From contig JAGFNK010000133.1 of the NCBI GenBank assembly GCA_025769875.1, positions 1 through 64,000 of the forward strand: a DNA stretch of 64,000 nucleotides. Direction: 5' to 3'. Shown here one piece after another: positions 11,595 through 22,912 of this stretch. This DNA comes from Russula earlei (Eukaryota > Basidiomycota > Agaricomycetes > Russulales > Russulaceae). Under the pieces are notes generated by a model, which saw only the letters and a program-made list of their open reading frames with translations, had not been told where the DNA came from and searched no databases. The number at the start of each line of letters is the position of its first letter. Positions within the stretch are counted from its first letter, which is position 1. Both the position numbers and the translations under genes were made by a program.

Positions 11595-12021
11595 GAATCC
11601 AGCGACTGACATGAGCGCCTTCTTGACATCGTGGTGTAACACGGACGTGACGGGCAATCTGACTTGTGTCTATAGTAAATGTCTCGGATGTGATTTTTGT
11701 ACATCGTCTCTTTGGTTGAACCAACATGGCAAGCATTTGCAGGGGTGGCAACCTGTCGTCCACGCTCAGCCAAATTCATCGATGAGCCATACGATGGCTC
11801 CAGCCACCTTTCAGGCGTTGAGGCCCACATGCAGAGGCTGGCTGAGTGGTCGAAGTTGGCACCTAAATTACGAGGCGCTCGCGAGGTCAACGCCAGCAGC
11901 CGATGTTATGTGACCATTGATCGGTACGCTGGTCTCACAGCGAACACAAATGGTCCCAGAATCAAGACGCAGACAGCCTCGAGACGACAACTAAGAGTTC
12001 ACAGGCGAAGAGTAGCGCATT
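11595..12021. other. Convergent intergenic region, no gene seen
   Basis: These 427 bp lie between two convergent 3' ends. Short frames occur on both strands but none shows a family motif or plausible splicing. Confidence 0.5.
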
Positions 12022-12491
12022 CTACGATTTATCATCCTCCTTCTTCTCTCGAGAGTCCCGGTACTGCTTTGCCCACTGAACAGAGATAAGTAAGAAATTA
12101 CGTAGCGCGATACGGAGTGCGCTGGGGATGGACATACTCGCATTGAGGGGATGGCTCGGATTGGTTCATTGTAGCGATACTGCAAGTCCAACGTTTCACT
12201 CGATACTGTAGCAGTCAAGAGTGTGCTTACCTCTCTGTCGGCACTGACAGTCCAAACGCCGTATGACACCCCAAGTATTCCGGCGAACAATATTGCAGTA
12301 TTTGCCTTCCAGTTTGACGGCCTCGTCCACCAGCCACCTTCGATGAATGAGGCGTAACCGTCGTGTCGGGGCTTGGGCAAAACGCACCTGCAGGCGACCA
12401 TACTTCCTTTGGATAGGGATACCTAGCACCACCTCCCTTCAGGAAAATATCGAATTAGAGTGGCCACCTCTGATTTGAACGAGCTCACCAT
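12022..12491 (-). CDS. Small single-pass membrane protein, probably mitochondrial
   Basis: Five exons splice without any stop: 12489-12491 (the ATG alone), 12388-12436, 12231-12337, 12138-12179 and 12022-12074, giving about 83 residues. The sequence reads GGGARYPYPKEVWSPAGGWW, then an aromatic/basic patch (RPSNWKAN), a transmembrane helix (TAILFAGILGVSYGVWTV), and a charged tail (IRAIPSMRWAKQYRDSREKK). The layout of a Trp-rich N-terminal segment, one helix and a basic tail resembles small accessory subunits of respiratory complexes. I recognise it as a conserved small fungal protein without being able to name it. It shares a 119-bp divergent promoter with mitochondrial ribosomal uL15m, which supports a mitochondrial role. 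The coding sequence starts with an exon containing only the start codon. Confidence 0.7.
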
Positions 12492-12610
12492 TGTGTCACT
12501 CACGTTGCAATAAGAACGGCGAAAGCGTCAGCTCAGAACTTCAGCTGCCGGGTATTGCCGACCTTTTGACTGCACCCGGTTCCAACGATATTTATTCGAC
12601 CATACCACCC
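12492..12610. promoter_or_regulatory. Short bidirectional promoter between two probable mitochondrial-protein genes
   Basis: Only 119 bp separate the start codon of the small membrane protein (-) from that of uL15m (+). Both promoters and both 5' leaders must fit here. No TATA box is evident. Confidence 0.55.
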
Positions 12611-13593
12611 ATGTCCGCCGCTGGAGCGTCTAGCACGCGCGTCCACCTATTCAACCTTCATCCATCGATCGGGTCTCGGCACACAGTGAGCTTTTTTCTG
12701 GGATTATGGAGGTGAATGTGCTCTTATGACCTGCGAAGCAAAAACGCCTTGGTCGTGGTCGTAGCTCTGGCTTGGGCAAGACCTCCGGGCGCGGTCACAA
12801 GGGCCAGAAGGCACGGTCGGGCAACGGAAAGCCCAAGGCTGGCTTCGAGGGCGGTCAGACCACCATCTCGAAGCTCTTTCCCAAGAAGGGCTTCACCAAT
12901 TCGTGCGTGACAAAATGTTCGCGCTTTGACGAGGCGGCGCTGACACGCACTTGTTGTTTGTCCGTTGTCCGCCTTTCTGTTTTTTTTGCAGTATCAATGG
13001 CAAGACTTATGCCCCCGTGAACCTCGATCGGATAGCCCACTGGATCGAACAGGGACGACTGACGTCGTCATCCGAAAAGCCCATCACGGCAAGGGAGCTG
13101 GTGATGAGCGGGTGTATACACAATGCTCACTGACGGCGTCAAGTTGCTGGGTGATGTGCGGCCGCTGCTTTCGTTGCTTATTCTCTGCTGTTGATGTAGC
13201 GCTGGCTCTTCCAGGGCGCCGAACACCTCAAGGTACCGATTCACATAACGCCTTCTCGCGCATCCAAGTCCGCCATCAAAGCAGTCGAGAAAGCTGGGAG
13301 GCACTGTATTCTGCAGATATTACAACCGCCTATCCCTGTACGATTGCGTGAAAGGGCGCACAGACCGTGTCGATGCGGCGCCAACGCGTCGACAGGATAT
13401 TGGTGCGTGTCTCCCTCCTGATCGATTACGCTCTGTCCTTAGTGAGAGGATGTTAGAATGGTACACGAATTGGAAAAAACGCGGCTACTTGGCACCGGAG
13501 AGCATTGCTAGGATGCCAATTGTGCAGGAAAGGTGGCGACAACTGTCTGAGCAGTTGACACGATATAAGAAAGAAGAGTTTGCTAAACGGTAG
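12611..13593 (+). CDS. MRPL10: Mitochondrial large-subunit ribosomal protein uL15m, with two apparent +1 lesions
   Basis: Exons 12611-12685, 12739-12902, 12992-13155, 13215-13406 and 13443-13593. The L15 signature is obvious in exon 2: [20 protein letters not shown], then [18 protein letters not shown]. Exon 3 reads [20 protein letters not shown] and exon 4 carries the C-terminal part of the fold ([20 protein letters not shown]). This is a structural protein of the mitoribosome large subunit. The frame is broken twice by one extra base: near 13131 (CAC-T-GAC, where [12 protein letters not shown] is expected) and near 13294 (GCTGGGAGGC, where EKAGGTV is expected). After each, the expected sequence continues one base later up to the C-terminus EFAKR. 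The lesions most likely reflect sequence error. PEX3 starts 91 bp downstream on the same strand. Confidence 0.85.
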
Positions 13594-13684
13594 ATACCTT
13601 CGGTAGTAACACGTGCTCCCGGGAATTGGCGATCCATGGGTGGCCTTAAACCACACAAACCCTGACACCTGATGTCCTCCCACA

Positions 13685-15655
13685 ATGCCCAACTCCCTAT
13701 TTTACGAGAGACGAGCGAGATTCGTCCGCTCTGCGGGTATCGTCGGGGGTCTGTATCTGGTCGGCCAATATGCTACGGCACGCGTCGCAGACATGAGGGC
13801 CAGCGTGCAAGAACAACGATTAGCACGAGAAAAGTACGTCCTATTGGTTCATTCGGCTCCCTGCCTTTCCTTTATCGTTGAACTCCGTGCATAGCATGCG
13901 CAGGCGATTCCAGCAGAACATGGAGGACATCTCGTTCACAATCTTGACCTACATGCCCCTGCTCAGCAAGCACATACTAGAAGAGATGGACGTCGAGGCG
14001 TTGACCGCTGAGCTCCAGTCCCTCTCGCGCGCAGCGAAGACGCGGCAAAACCAGAACCCCCGGGCTGTCGAGCAGGAACAGACCGCGCTGTCGCAGCCGG
14101 CCCATCATCGACCGTCCTCGAGACCAGAGTCGCTCGATTCCAGCGTAGAACTCATACGGCTTTCGGACGCGCGATCAGAAACCAGCTCGGCCTCTTTTGC
14201 GTCCCTGTCCCCTCGACTCGACGTCCCACATTTGGCCGAGGCTACGGTAGAGCAGCAGCCGCCGCCGCCGCCACCTGGCCATCCGTCTCAAGCTTCAGAA
14301 GCGCCGCCATCGTCATCACAATCGGCGCCTGCGCCCCTCGCTGAACTCAAGGCGCCGTCAGAATCTGTCGTGTCTAGCTCTGCAGTCAGCAGCAATGGCG
14401 ACTCTCTCGTGAGTGCCCAACTTTCCAGCTTCGCCCCATCTCTGACATACATCGCCATCGCAGACTGATTTTTCTGCCTCCTCTCAGCTGAGCGCCTCGA
14501 CGAGGAATAAGGCGGAACTGTGGAGAGAGGTCAAAATGCTTAGTGCGTCTATTCGGTCGCGCTCCTTGCATGGGTTCTTTGACCTCGTTCGTCTCGCTAG
14601 CCGTAACAAGAACGCTTACTGCCCTCTACTCTATCACCCTTCTCACCATTTTCACCAATATCCAACTCTCCCTCCTTGGTCGATATAAGTACATCCAGTC
14701 TGTGATACAACTAGAGCGCGATGAAGACGCCCGCTTCCGACTCCAATACGAGCTTTCCTTGTCATCGATGCTATTTCCATCCCTGGTCGACATGGCGGGC
14801 TCACACGATATTGAGGCTCTGCTCGGTCAACAGACCGGGTTGGAAGAGGGCATATGGCGGGAAGGGGTCAATGGAGAGACCGAACGCAAATTTTTAACGC
14901 TCAGTTGGTGGATTCTCAACGTAGGTTGGAAGGATGTTGGCGAGAGGGTGCGGAGAGGGGTCGAGGAGGTCTTTGAAGGGTAAGCTCTCTACTCTCGCTG
15001 CCCGGACCTGTCCACGATATTATCCAGGGTATCACTGAAGAACAAAATCGGCGTCATAGAGCTGCATAGGTTAATAAGCGACGTGCGGCGGCGCGTAGAG
15101 CATGAAATCACATTTGAAGGAACCGAACGGAGGATCAAGTAGGGGCAATGACCAAACTGCACCTTCATACCGTTGACGTTTTCACTTCTCAGCTTTCTCT
15201 CTACCCTTCTCCCACCTACTTCTTCGGCACTATCACATCTCCTGACCCGCGGCGGCTTTCCCCCTGCACACAACGACACTTATGAACCTGAATTCACCGC
15301 CCTACTCGACGAGACACGTGACTTGCTAACATCATCAGAATTCGCCCTCGTGCTCGAGCGTGCGCTCGACCGCTCGACAAGTTTACTGTTCGACGGCCTC
15401 TCCCGAAACATTTTTGTTGGCGAAGAAGGAGAAGAAGGCGAGGTGCGGTTGCGCGCTGCGAGTGTGCTGCCTGGCCTCGCACGATGGAGCAGCCTCGCGC
15501 TGAATGGCCTACCAAACGAGTTGGTTGATGTGCGAGCTTTCTTCGTCTCGGGGGCATCGTCCGCTGACTGTATTGTGCAGTGTTTGACAGATCTGCATGA
15601 GGTTGCGAGCTTTTCGGCGATCATTTACTCGGATTATGGTGACCATTTCCGGTGA
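13685..15655 (+). CDS. PEX3: Peroxin-3 (peroxisomal membrane biogenesis factor)
   Basis: Seven exons join in phase: 13685-13833, 13895-14408, 14464-14542, 14601-14979, 15028-15138, 15193-15529 and 15581-15655, about 547 residues. PEX3 is the peroxisomal/ER membrane anchor that recruits PEX19 and inserts peroxisomal membrane proteins. The basic N-terminus followed by SAGIVGGLYLVGQYA is the single membrane anchor. The next exon gives RRRFQQNMEDISFTILTYMP and EEMDVEALTAELQ, the most conserved PEX3 block. The later VTRTLTALYSITLLTIFTNI, with QLSLLGRYKYIQSVIQLERD after it, is the second family block. A Pro/Ser/Gln-rich insert of about 100 residues sits between them. Ends GDHFR at 15655. No lesion found. 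Confidence 0.9.
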
Positions 15656-17100
15656 CCACAGGATATGTGGATTACGTGGTGTCGGAGTGGACTTGACACT
15701 CCTGTATTCATATCTGCATATCTGGCGGAATGCGCTCTACTACCAGCAATGCGGACAATACTCCCGGGCTGGTTAACAACCCCACTGTTTATTAGCCCCG
15801 TGTGATGCCCCGGATCATATATACAAGCCCGTGAGTGAACGTTCGGCCTGCTGTCCGTGGACATCGTCCAGTCAAGGCCAACGTGGGAAAGGTACCCGAG
15901 GTATTCCGTGCTGCAGAGTTTGGTGACTCTGCCGCTAACCTTATGACGCAAGGCGACCAGTCACTGGGTATCGGCCTGATCTTAGTTTCCACCTCAGTGG
16001 AATATGGTGCACGACATGCCCATAGTTGTTGTGATCCTATGCCAGCTGGCTTGGATCCAAAGTCGAGGGCTTTCCTGATGGCATTCTTTGTGCCGATCTC
16101 TGGTCCTATGTCGATGTTAGTGTTAGTCAGAGAGACCGATGAGGCTGGAGTGCGACGAACCAATCAATTTACGTGTGGCGCCGTCAGAAATCGGGAGGAG
16201 GATCGGAAGACCGCGCAGCATCCCTGAAACACCCGAAAACACATGGACCTGATTTCCGAAGAGTTCCGCACGATATGAACCGGACAGGCGACGTCCCTCT
16301 TTTCTAGGCTGACGTCGAATGTCAACATCTGTGGAACGGTGCGTTTTAGCAAGCGATCCCGGGGTTCGCTCTCGTCATTGGGCTGCTCACAGACCGTTTT
16401 AAGTAATCTCAGAGGAGGCTGCAATTGATCGAGCCATGGTATCAGGACCACGACTTTGTTCGCCAGCTTTTCGCCATCAAGATCCTTACAGCGCAGAGGG
16501 TGTGTGATTGTATTTTTGCTGATGATTGAAAGGACGTACTTGTACAATGGCTGGGTCGATCGTAGTGTCATGCCATTGTAAAAGTTTGCCCGAGCATCCA
16601 AACAACTTTTGCCCGTGTTTTTCACTTTTAAGATGCCTTGATCCATTGTATGTCGGTACGCTGATGCGCCGGTTGCTGCGATGGGAGTGTTCGCCCGAGG
16701 GGAACGTAGGTGCAGACCAGGGAGGATGGAGGGAGATAGGGGCAAGAGGATGCAAACGCACGAACGCGAACGGCGCGAGACAGACGGGAACGGGGACGAT
16801 GCGAGGACGTTCCGACTGGGACTATGAATCTATTTTCCGAGTATGATGATATCTCCTCGAAGGCAAGGGTAAGGTTACATACAAGTGGTCCAGGTGTCGG
16901 CAAGGAAGAGGGAAAAAAAAGAACGTACCTGTGCGTACGGTCGAGAATTGCGCAGGTGAGTCTGGTCAAAAACGAAAGGAGAAGGATCTAAGAGGCTGGG
17001 ACATGAGGTACAGACAGTGAATGGAGAGGTGAGGAACGCCGTTCGAAGACGACGAGGGCGGTGGCGTCGGGGGAGACTACTCGGCCCATTGTCGTCAGGC
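15656..17100. other. Gene-poor stretch with one long unsupported minus-strand open frame
   Basis: A minus-strand frame is open from about 16560 to 16164 (phrases KYVLSIISKNTITHPLRC, PRDRLLKRTVPQMLTFDV, HIVRNSSEIRSMCFRVFQGC). It has protein-like composition but no start, domain or clear introns; it may be a remnant of a dispersed coding repeat. A second minus-strand frame lies at 15792-16163. Nothing else was identified. Confidence 0.35.
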
Positions 17101-17466
17101 GTGTCAAAGGAGTAGGCAGGAGCGCGTGTCGGCGTCTTCTTTGTCTTGCGGGGGCGTCACATCGTTGAATAGAACAACAATACAGTATCCTTCGCCGCCG
17201 CCACAGCTGCCACGGCTCACCCACTCCCCTCTCCCCTTCTCAATCTCAGGGGCAGGCAGGCACAGGCAGGCAGCCGAATCAGGATCTTTTTGCAGGAGTG
17301 CCACAGTTAGGAGAGAAACTCGAGCAGAGTTACCAAACAGCATCTGGAGGCTCAAGTGCTCAACTCGACATCCACGAGTTACGAGCGGCTCCAATCTGCA
17401 GACACAAGCCTTGATCATACGATCACATAAATCTACCGCATCGCTTCCTACCTCGAACTGCACTCA

Positions 17467-18020
17467 ATGCCTCCGTCTTGAAACAACTTCAAGCAAGGCC
17501 TCGTTCGTCTGGTCTGTGCAACAGTGGAGGCCTTGACTTCTCCCAGTGCGAGCCCCACCACCACCACCGCAGCAGCAGCAGCAGCAGCAGCATCAAAGAA
17601 GGGCTCACTCCGATCGCGGGACTTCCCACCCCCTTTGAGCTCAGAGCCGTCTCTAGCGCCGCCATCTTCCCCAGAACATCAATATCAGCACCCGGATTCG
17701 GCGGTCGCCAGATGCCCGGCGCGGTCATGTACGCTGCCCAAGATAGGTCACGGTGCAGAGCAAGGTCCGTAGTTGTGCATCCTCTCTCCCTGCATTGTCT
17801 CTGCCTTCATCCTCCGCAGCCACGCTCGCCGCGCCGCCGCCATCGCCATCGCACGGGCAAAATGAGGATACACGGGAGCCGAGTCTGGAATGGCTGCGGG
17901 AAACGCCAGAGCTATATAACCTGACTGCGCCCAGAGCTCGAAAACTTGGTCAGCATCGTCGTGCGCGAGCCGGGGTTTCCGAAGCTGGTGCGTTGCTCTT
18001 ACCCAAGCGATGTTGGTGAT
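17467..18020 (+). CDS. Putative Ala/Ser-rich protein, N-terminal part, broken by an apparent +1 lesion
   Basis: A plus-strand frame reads FKQGLVRLVCATVEALTSPS, a poly-Ala tract encoded by a CAG-type repeat, a Ser/Pro-rich stretch, then a conserved-looking block EPSLEWLRETPELYNLTAP. The continuation expected from amphipathic pattern, ELENLVSIVVREPGFPKLV, is encoded immediately after but one base out of frame (CCC-A-GAG at about 17931). A GTGCGT donor follows at about 17988, so more exons probably lie downstream. The start codon is uncertain; an ATG at 17467 is followed by a stop four codons later. Family not recognised. Confidence 0.45.
17563..17591 (+). repeat. CAG trinucleotide microsatellite encoding poly-Ala
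   Basis: About nine consecutive CAG/GCA units lie inside a coding frame that reads them as alanine. The tract is preceded by a CCA/CAC run. A length-polymorphic site. Confidence 0.85.
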
Positions 18021-18472
18021 CACGTGCTGAACGACGTGAGGGATCTGTCAGCTCGAAGGAGTGGACTCGATGTGTCTCATTCGCGGATTCTGCGACGAGC
18101 TGGAGGAAACGTGGTAATAGTCCTCCTATTGATAGCTCTGCATAAGTTCAGAGCGAACGTGAATCGGTCCGTCCGTTTCCGCAATTGCGAAGCGCAGCCG
18201 ATCGCCAGTGGATCGTATAGGGAGACCAACGCCGCCTAGTTTCCATGCTTTACTTTTTTGCTGATCACGACTCGGTTATCGGATAATACTCTCGTAGCAC
18301 TTGTCCTCAGGCCAGAGCAGCACGATGCCTAGCATAAGGAACACCGTTATTACGTGATTATAATGAATGGCGGGCTCCACCAATAAGCGCCTAACATTCT
18401 GTTATCTGGCTCGGCTATCGCCGACTTGACCAGGCCTTCTTCGTACAGCAACATTCACGCTCTCCTACTACT

Positions 18473-21400
18473 ATGCCGAAAGCTCTTTTCTCTCCTTTTC
18501 ATAAACGTGCTGCAAAAGATAGCGCAAAAAATGCGTGCTCGACTGCTGTCGCCGGATTAATCTCCGTCCTCAAAGAGACCGCAGATGCGATTCCTCCTCC
18601 AGGAGGAACTATCATCAAGGGAACCCTGGGTGGGCTACTTCAAGTCATTGACATCGTCCAGGTAATCTAAACCACCCCGATAACTGATAAATGATCTGAC
18701 ATCGCCTTACTCCAGACCACGATCAACAACATCGACGACATCGATCAGCTCATCCGCCGTGTGAACACCCTCGAACAATCCGTTTTCAGGCCACTCAAAG
18801 GTAAAGAAGATATCCCGGAATCCGTCATCGATTTCGTCCAAAAATTTTCCAAGTAATTATCTGCTTGCTCTTAAATTGGTGCAGTTGTTCCAACTATTCC
18901 GAATCCAGTTCTCTTGAAACTATCACAAATAACCTGCAAAAGATCGCATCGCGTGGAAAGGTAGTCCGGCTTCTCCGTAGTAGACAAGATGCCGCCTCCA
19001 TCCAGAGCCAAATACAAGGATTGACGGTCCTCATCCAAGACTTTCTTGCAAGTCTTGCCAGTGGTCATACGGCTTGATGAGTTCTGATATCTCGCGAGTC
19101 TAGGTTGTAGCGGTCATCGACATTCAAATCCAAGGCATCGTGCGTTATTCCCCGAAATGTTGGATGTGTCTCGTTCATCTGAATTACTCAGGAAATTCGT
19201 CGCGAGGTTCGGGAGGGAATGGTACGTTTATCTCATCGTGACCAATTAGATATCTTTGATTGATAGGTCAACCAGCGAACATTCCATGATGTCCGAGGCG
19301 AGAAACCTATTTCAACACACTGAAAATTATTCATCATTGATTTTAGTTCACGATGACCTGTCCAACTTTCCTCGAGCTCACAAGGCACGCTTCAATTGCC
19401 TCGATGAGAGAAAGAGGCACGCATGTTTGGAACGCATGTTTGGAACGCACACGCGAGAGTCTGTTGGCCACCGTCTATCAATGGATCAATGACTCGACTG
19501 AGGCTATACAAAACCAACGCCCCGTCACTTCTCCAGTTGACCCTATTCACGTCAACCCAAACAGGCGCCGCATCTTCTGGTTGTCTGGTGTGGCCGGTAC
19601 CGGCAAGTCCACCATCGCACAGAGCGTTGCCGAGTATTGTGACGGGAACGGTTGGCTTGCCGCGAGTTTCTTCTTCTCAAGTAACGATAGCGAGCGAAAC
19701 AATCCAAAGCTTGTATTCAGCTCAATTGCTCACCAACTCGGCACGACGTACTACCAACCACTCGCGCGTTTTATGCAAGAGGCGTTCAAAGCTAATCAGG
19801 ACATCTGGTATTCTGATCCATCAAACCAATTGCTAAAGCTCATCATCGAACCGATCCAAAAGTCCATCAATACGGGGCAAGCATTTCCATCACCGGCTGT
19901 CATCGTGTTAGATGCCCTCGATGAGTGCAAAGATGATGACGCGACCTCATTCATCGTGTCGGTGCTTTCGGCCCACATTGATCGCCTTCCGTTTTCCATT
20001 TTCCTCACGAGTCGACCCGAGCCCAAACTGCACGTGCCATCCCTCCCTCTTCATCTCCAGTCACATACACATGCGCTCTTCCATCACGAGATTCCAAAAT
20101 CGTCTGTAGACCATGACATCGAAATCTTCTTGTTGCATGAGCTCACTCATGTTGGGTCCCGCGACCATGGCCTCCGAGGACTTGATTGGTTTACTCAGGG
20201 CGATGTCCGCACACTCGTCCAACTGTCAGGTGGATTGTTTATCTTTGCTGCCACCGCAGTTCGATTTATCGAAGATCCTAATGTCCTAAACCCATGGCGA
20301 CAGCTCCGTGACCTGGTCTCTGCCACACAAATCCCTGGGCAGTCGAATCAGTCTCCTTATCACCATCTAGACCAGCTGTACCTCACTGTCTTGCATAATG
20401 CATTTCCACCACCATCATCCCATCCAGACATACTGGGTCGCCTGCGAAGGGTTCTTGGTTGTGTTGTTGTACTCTGTAACCCTCTCTCTGAACATTCGAT
20501 ATCATCATTGCTCTGCGACGATCCAAGCAAAGATGTTCCGATAAAAACCATTCTCCAGCGATTGCATTCGATTTTCATCATTCCTTCGGACCCTGGGGCT
20601 GTCCAAGTGATGCATGCATCCTTCCCAGATTTTATCATTGATCCGAACCGCTGCAAAGAGCCAGAATATCGAATTGATACCTCACTGCACCACGGCTATC
20701 TCGCCATCGATTGTCTGAAGAAACTAAACAGGCTTCACCGGGATATGTGCCAGATCAGAGACTATTCAAAGTTGAACAACGAAATTGGAGATATCTCAAA
20801 AAGAGTCGAAGAAAACATTCCGCTTGCGATGCAATACGCCTGCCGTCATTGGGCGGATCATGTAGCAAATTCGCTGCCATCGGACGAGCTGTTTGACGTC
20901 TTGAAAACATTCTGTTTCGATCACAGTTTGTACTGGGTTGAGGCTCTGAGTCTGATGGACTCGTTAGATGTGGCCATTCCGGCACTGCAACTTGCTCGAC
21001 AAAGATTATCAGTGAGTTGTCTTGATTTTGGTGTGGACCGTTCATCACATCATTATAGATGTTGGTCGACGTCAGGCTTCCAATTGGCATCATTGACATG
21101 CTGTATGATCTTGAACGGTTTACACTTGAGTTCTTTGATCCCATCGGCGTTGCAGCCCTGCATGTCTACCACTCTGCCCTTCCGTTCGCCCCTCTCGGCT
21201 CCAAACTCCGTGCACACTTCCGCGGAGACTTGGAGGAATCTGTTACGGTCTTGAATGGGATGGAACAATCATGGAATGCGGAGCTGAGAGCGATGGAGGG
21301 TCACAAAGGATCGGTCTTCGCCGTCGCGTTTTCGCCAGACGGCACCCGGATTGTCTCTGGGTCTTTGGATGGCACAGTCCGGATCTGGGACACGAGTACT

Positions 21401-22912
21401 GGCGCCACCGTCAAGACCCTCGAGGGCTACAAACATTCGGTCAGAGCCGTCGCGTTTTCGCCAGACGGCACCCGGATTGTCTCTGGGTCAGAGGATCACA
21501 CAGTCCGGATCTGGGACACGAGTACTGGCGCCACCGTCAAGACCCTCGAGGGCCACAAAAGTTGGGTCAAAGCCGTCGCGTTTTCGCCAGACGGCACCCG
21601 GATTGTCTCTGGGTCTTCGGATTGCACAATCCGGATCTGGGACACGAGTACTGGCGCCACCGTCAAGACCCTCGAGGGCCACAACGACTATCCGGTCACG
21701 GCCGTCGCGTTTTCGCCAGACGGCACCCGGATTGTCTCTGCGTCTTCGGATTGCACAGTCCGGATCTGGGACACGAGTACTGGCGCCACCGTCAAGACCC
21801 TCGAGGGCCACAAAACTTGGGTCGAAGCCGTCGCGTTTTCGCCAGACGGCACCCGGATTATCTCTGGGTCAGACGATCGCACAGTCCGAATCTGGGACCC
21901 GAGTACTGGCGCCACCGTCAAGACCCTCGAGGGCCACAAACGTCCCGTCAGAGCCGTCGCGTTTTCGCCAGACGGCACCCGGATTGTCTCTGGGTCTTGG
22001 GATCACACAGTCCGGATCTGGGACACGAGTACTGGAGCCACCGTCAAGACCCTCGAGGGCCACCAAGATTTGGTCGGAGCCGTCGCGTTTTCGCCAGACG
22101 GCACCCGGATTGTCTCTGGGTCTTGGGATCGCACAGTCCGGATCTGGGACACGAGTCCTGGCGCCACCGTCAAGACCCTCGAGGGCCACAAAGATCGGGT
22201 CGAAGCTGTCGCGTTTTCGCCAGACGGCACCCGGATTGTCTCTGCGTCAGACGATTGCACATTCCGGATCTGGGACACGAGTACTGGCGCCACCGTCAAG
22301 ACCCTCGAGGGCCACAAACATTCGGTCAGAGCCGTCGCGTTTTCGCCAGACGGCACCCGGATTGTCTCTGGGTCTTCGGATCACACAGTCCGGATCTGGG
22401 ACACGAGTACTGGCGCCACCGTCAAGACCCTCAAGGGCCACAAAAATCGGGTCAAAGCCGTCGCGTTTTCGCCAGACGGCACCCGGATTGTCTCTGGGTC
22501 AGACGATCGCACAGTCCGGATCTGGGACACGAGTACTGGCGCCACCGTCAAGACCCTCGAGGGCCACAACTATTCGGTCACAACCGTCGCGTTTTCGCCA
22601 GACGGCACCCGGATTGTCTCTGGGTCAAACGATCGCACAGTCCGGATCTGGGACACGAGTACTGGTAGTGCCATCCAGACCCTTGAGAGCGACTGGACAT
22701 CAGTCCGTGGCATTGCAATCCATGGTTTGTACTGCAGCATCGATGGATGGGTCTTTAAAACTCATGGCACCCATATCACGAGACTCTGTTGGGTCCCAGT
22801 GTCTTGCAGGCCAGAATGTCAAGATTCATACAAGTCTAGTCTAGTGCTATGTTTACGAGGTCGCACCGTTATCCTGCACTTCCCACCCAGTCAGTTATCG
22901 CAGCTGTCTTAA
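18473..22912 (+). CDS. NACHT-WD40 STAND (NLR-like) protein
   Basis: Exons 18473-18661, 18716-18852, 18885-19047, 19104-19139, 19192-19221, 19267 onward (one junction unresolved), a long NACHT exon ending 21011, and 21059-22912. The N-terminal helical domain (VAGLISVLKETADAIPPPGG; DDIDQLIRRVNTLEQ) resembles the N-terminal domain common to fungal NACHT-WD proteins. The NACHT domain shows Walker A GVAGTGKST (nt 19587-19613), Walker B VIVLDALDECKDD (from 19899) and the sensor-like IFLTSRPEP. A helical region of about 300 residues follows, then eleven 42-residue WD40 repeats and a 76-residue unique tail. Such proteins (the HET-E/HNWD type) are ligand-gated regulators of non-self recognition and cell death; the effector domain here is not recognised. 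The intron at 19048 uses a GCAAGT donor. A 13-bp tandem duplication at 19419-19444 disrupts the frame ahead of the P-loop. Confidence 0.8.
19419..19444 (+). repeat. 13-bp tandem duplication inside the NACHT gene
   Basis: The unit acgcatgtttgga occurs twice back to back. With one unit, the frame reads KRHACLERTRESLLATVYQW and joins the upstream frame to the NACHT frame. With two units, the upstream frame stops within about 20 codons. Confidence 0.85.
21296..22684 (+). repeat. Eleven tandem 126-bp WD40 repeats, almost identical at DNA level
   Basis: Each unit encodes 42 residues of the form EGHK..V.AVAFSPDGTRIV, then SGS.D.TVRIWDTSTGATVK and TL; the fourth has one extra residue. Framework codons are invariant even at third positions. 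Variation concentrates at the residues after EGH, at the one following V, and at the two X positions of S-x-D-x-T. Because the unit is a multiple of three and nearly identical, all three plus-strand frames stay open through it. Confidence 0.92.

Noticed and set aside
13094..13145. A 32-nt GTGTAT...GTCAAG intron in uL15m that would avoid the stop
   Set aside because: Too short for a fungal intron and it would remove conserved residues; a single extra base explains the data better.
21271..22844. Two further long plus-strand frames (465 and 497 codons) overlapping the WD40 array, and several minus-strand frames of 60-117 codons in the same place
   Set aside because: They are by-products of a near-identical 126-bp repeat that happens to lack stops in other frames; their translations are monotonous and have no WD40 pattern.
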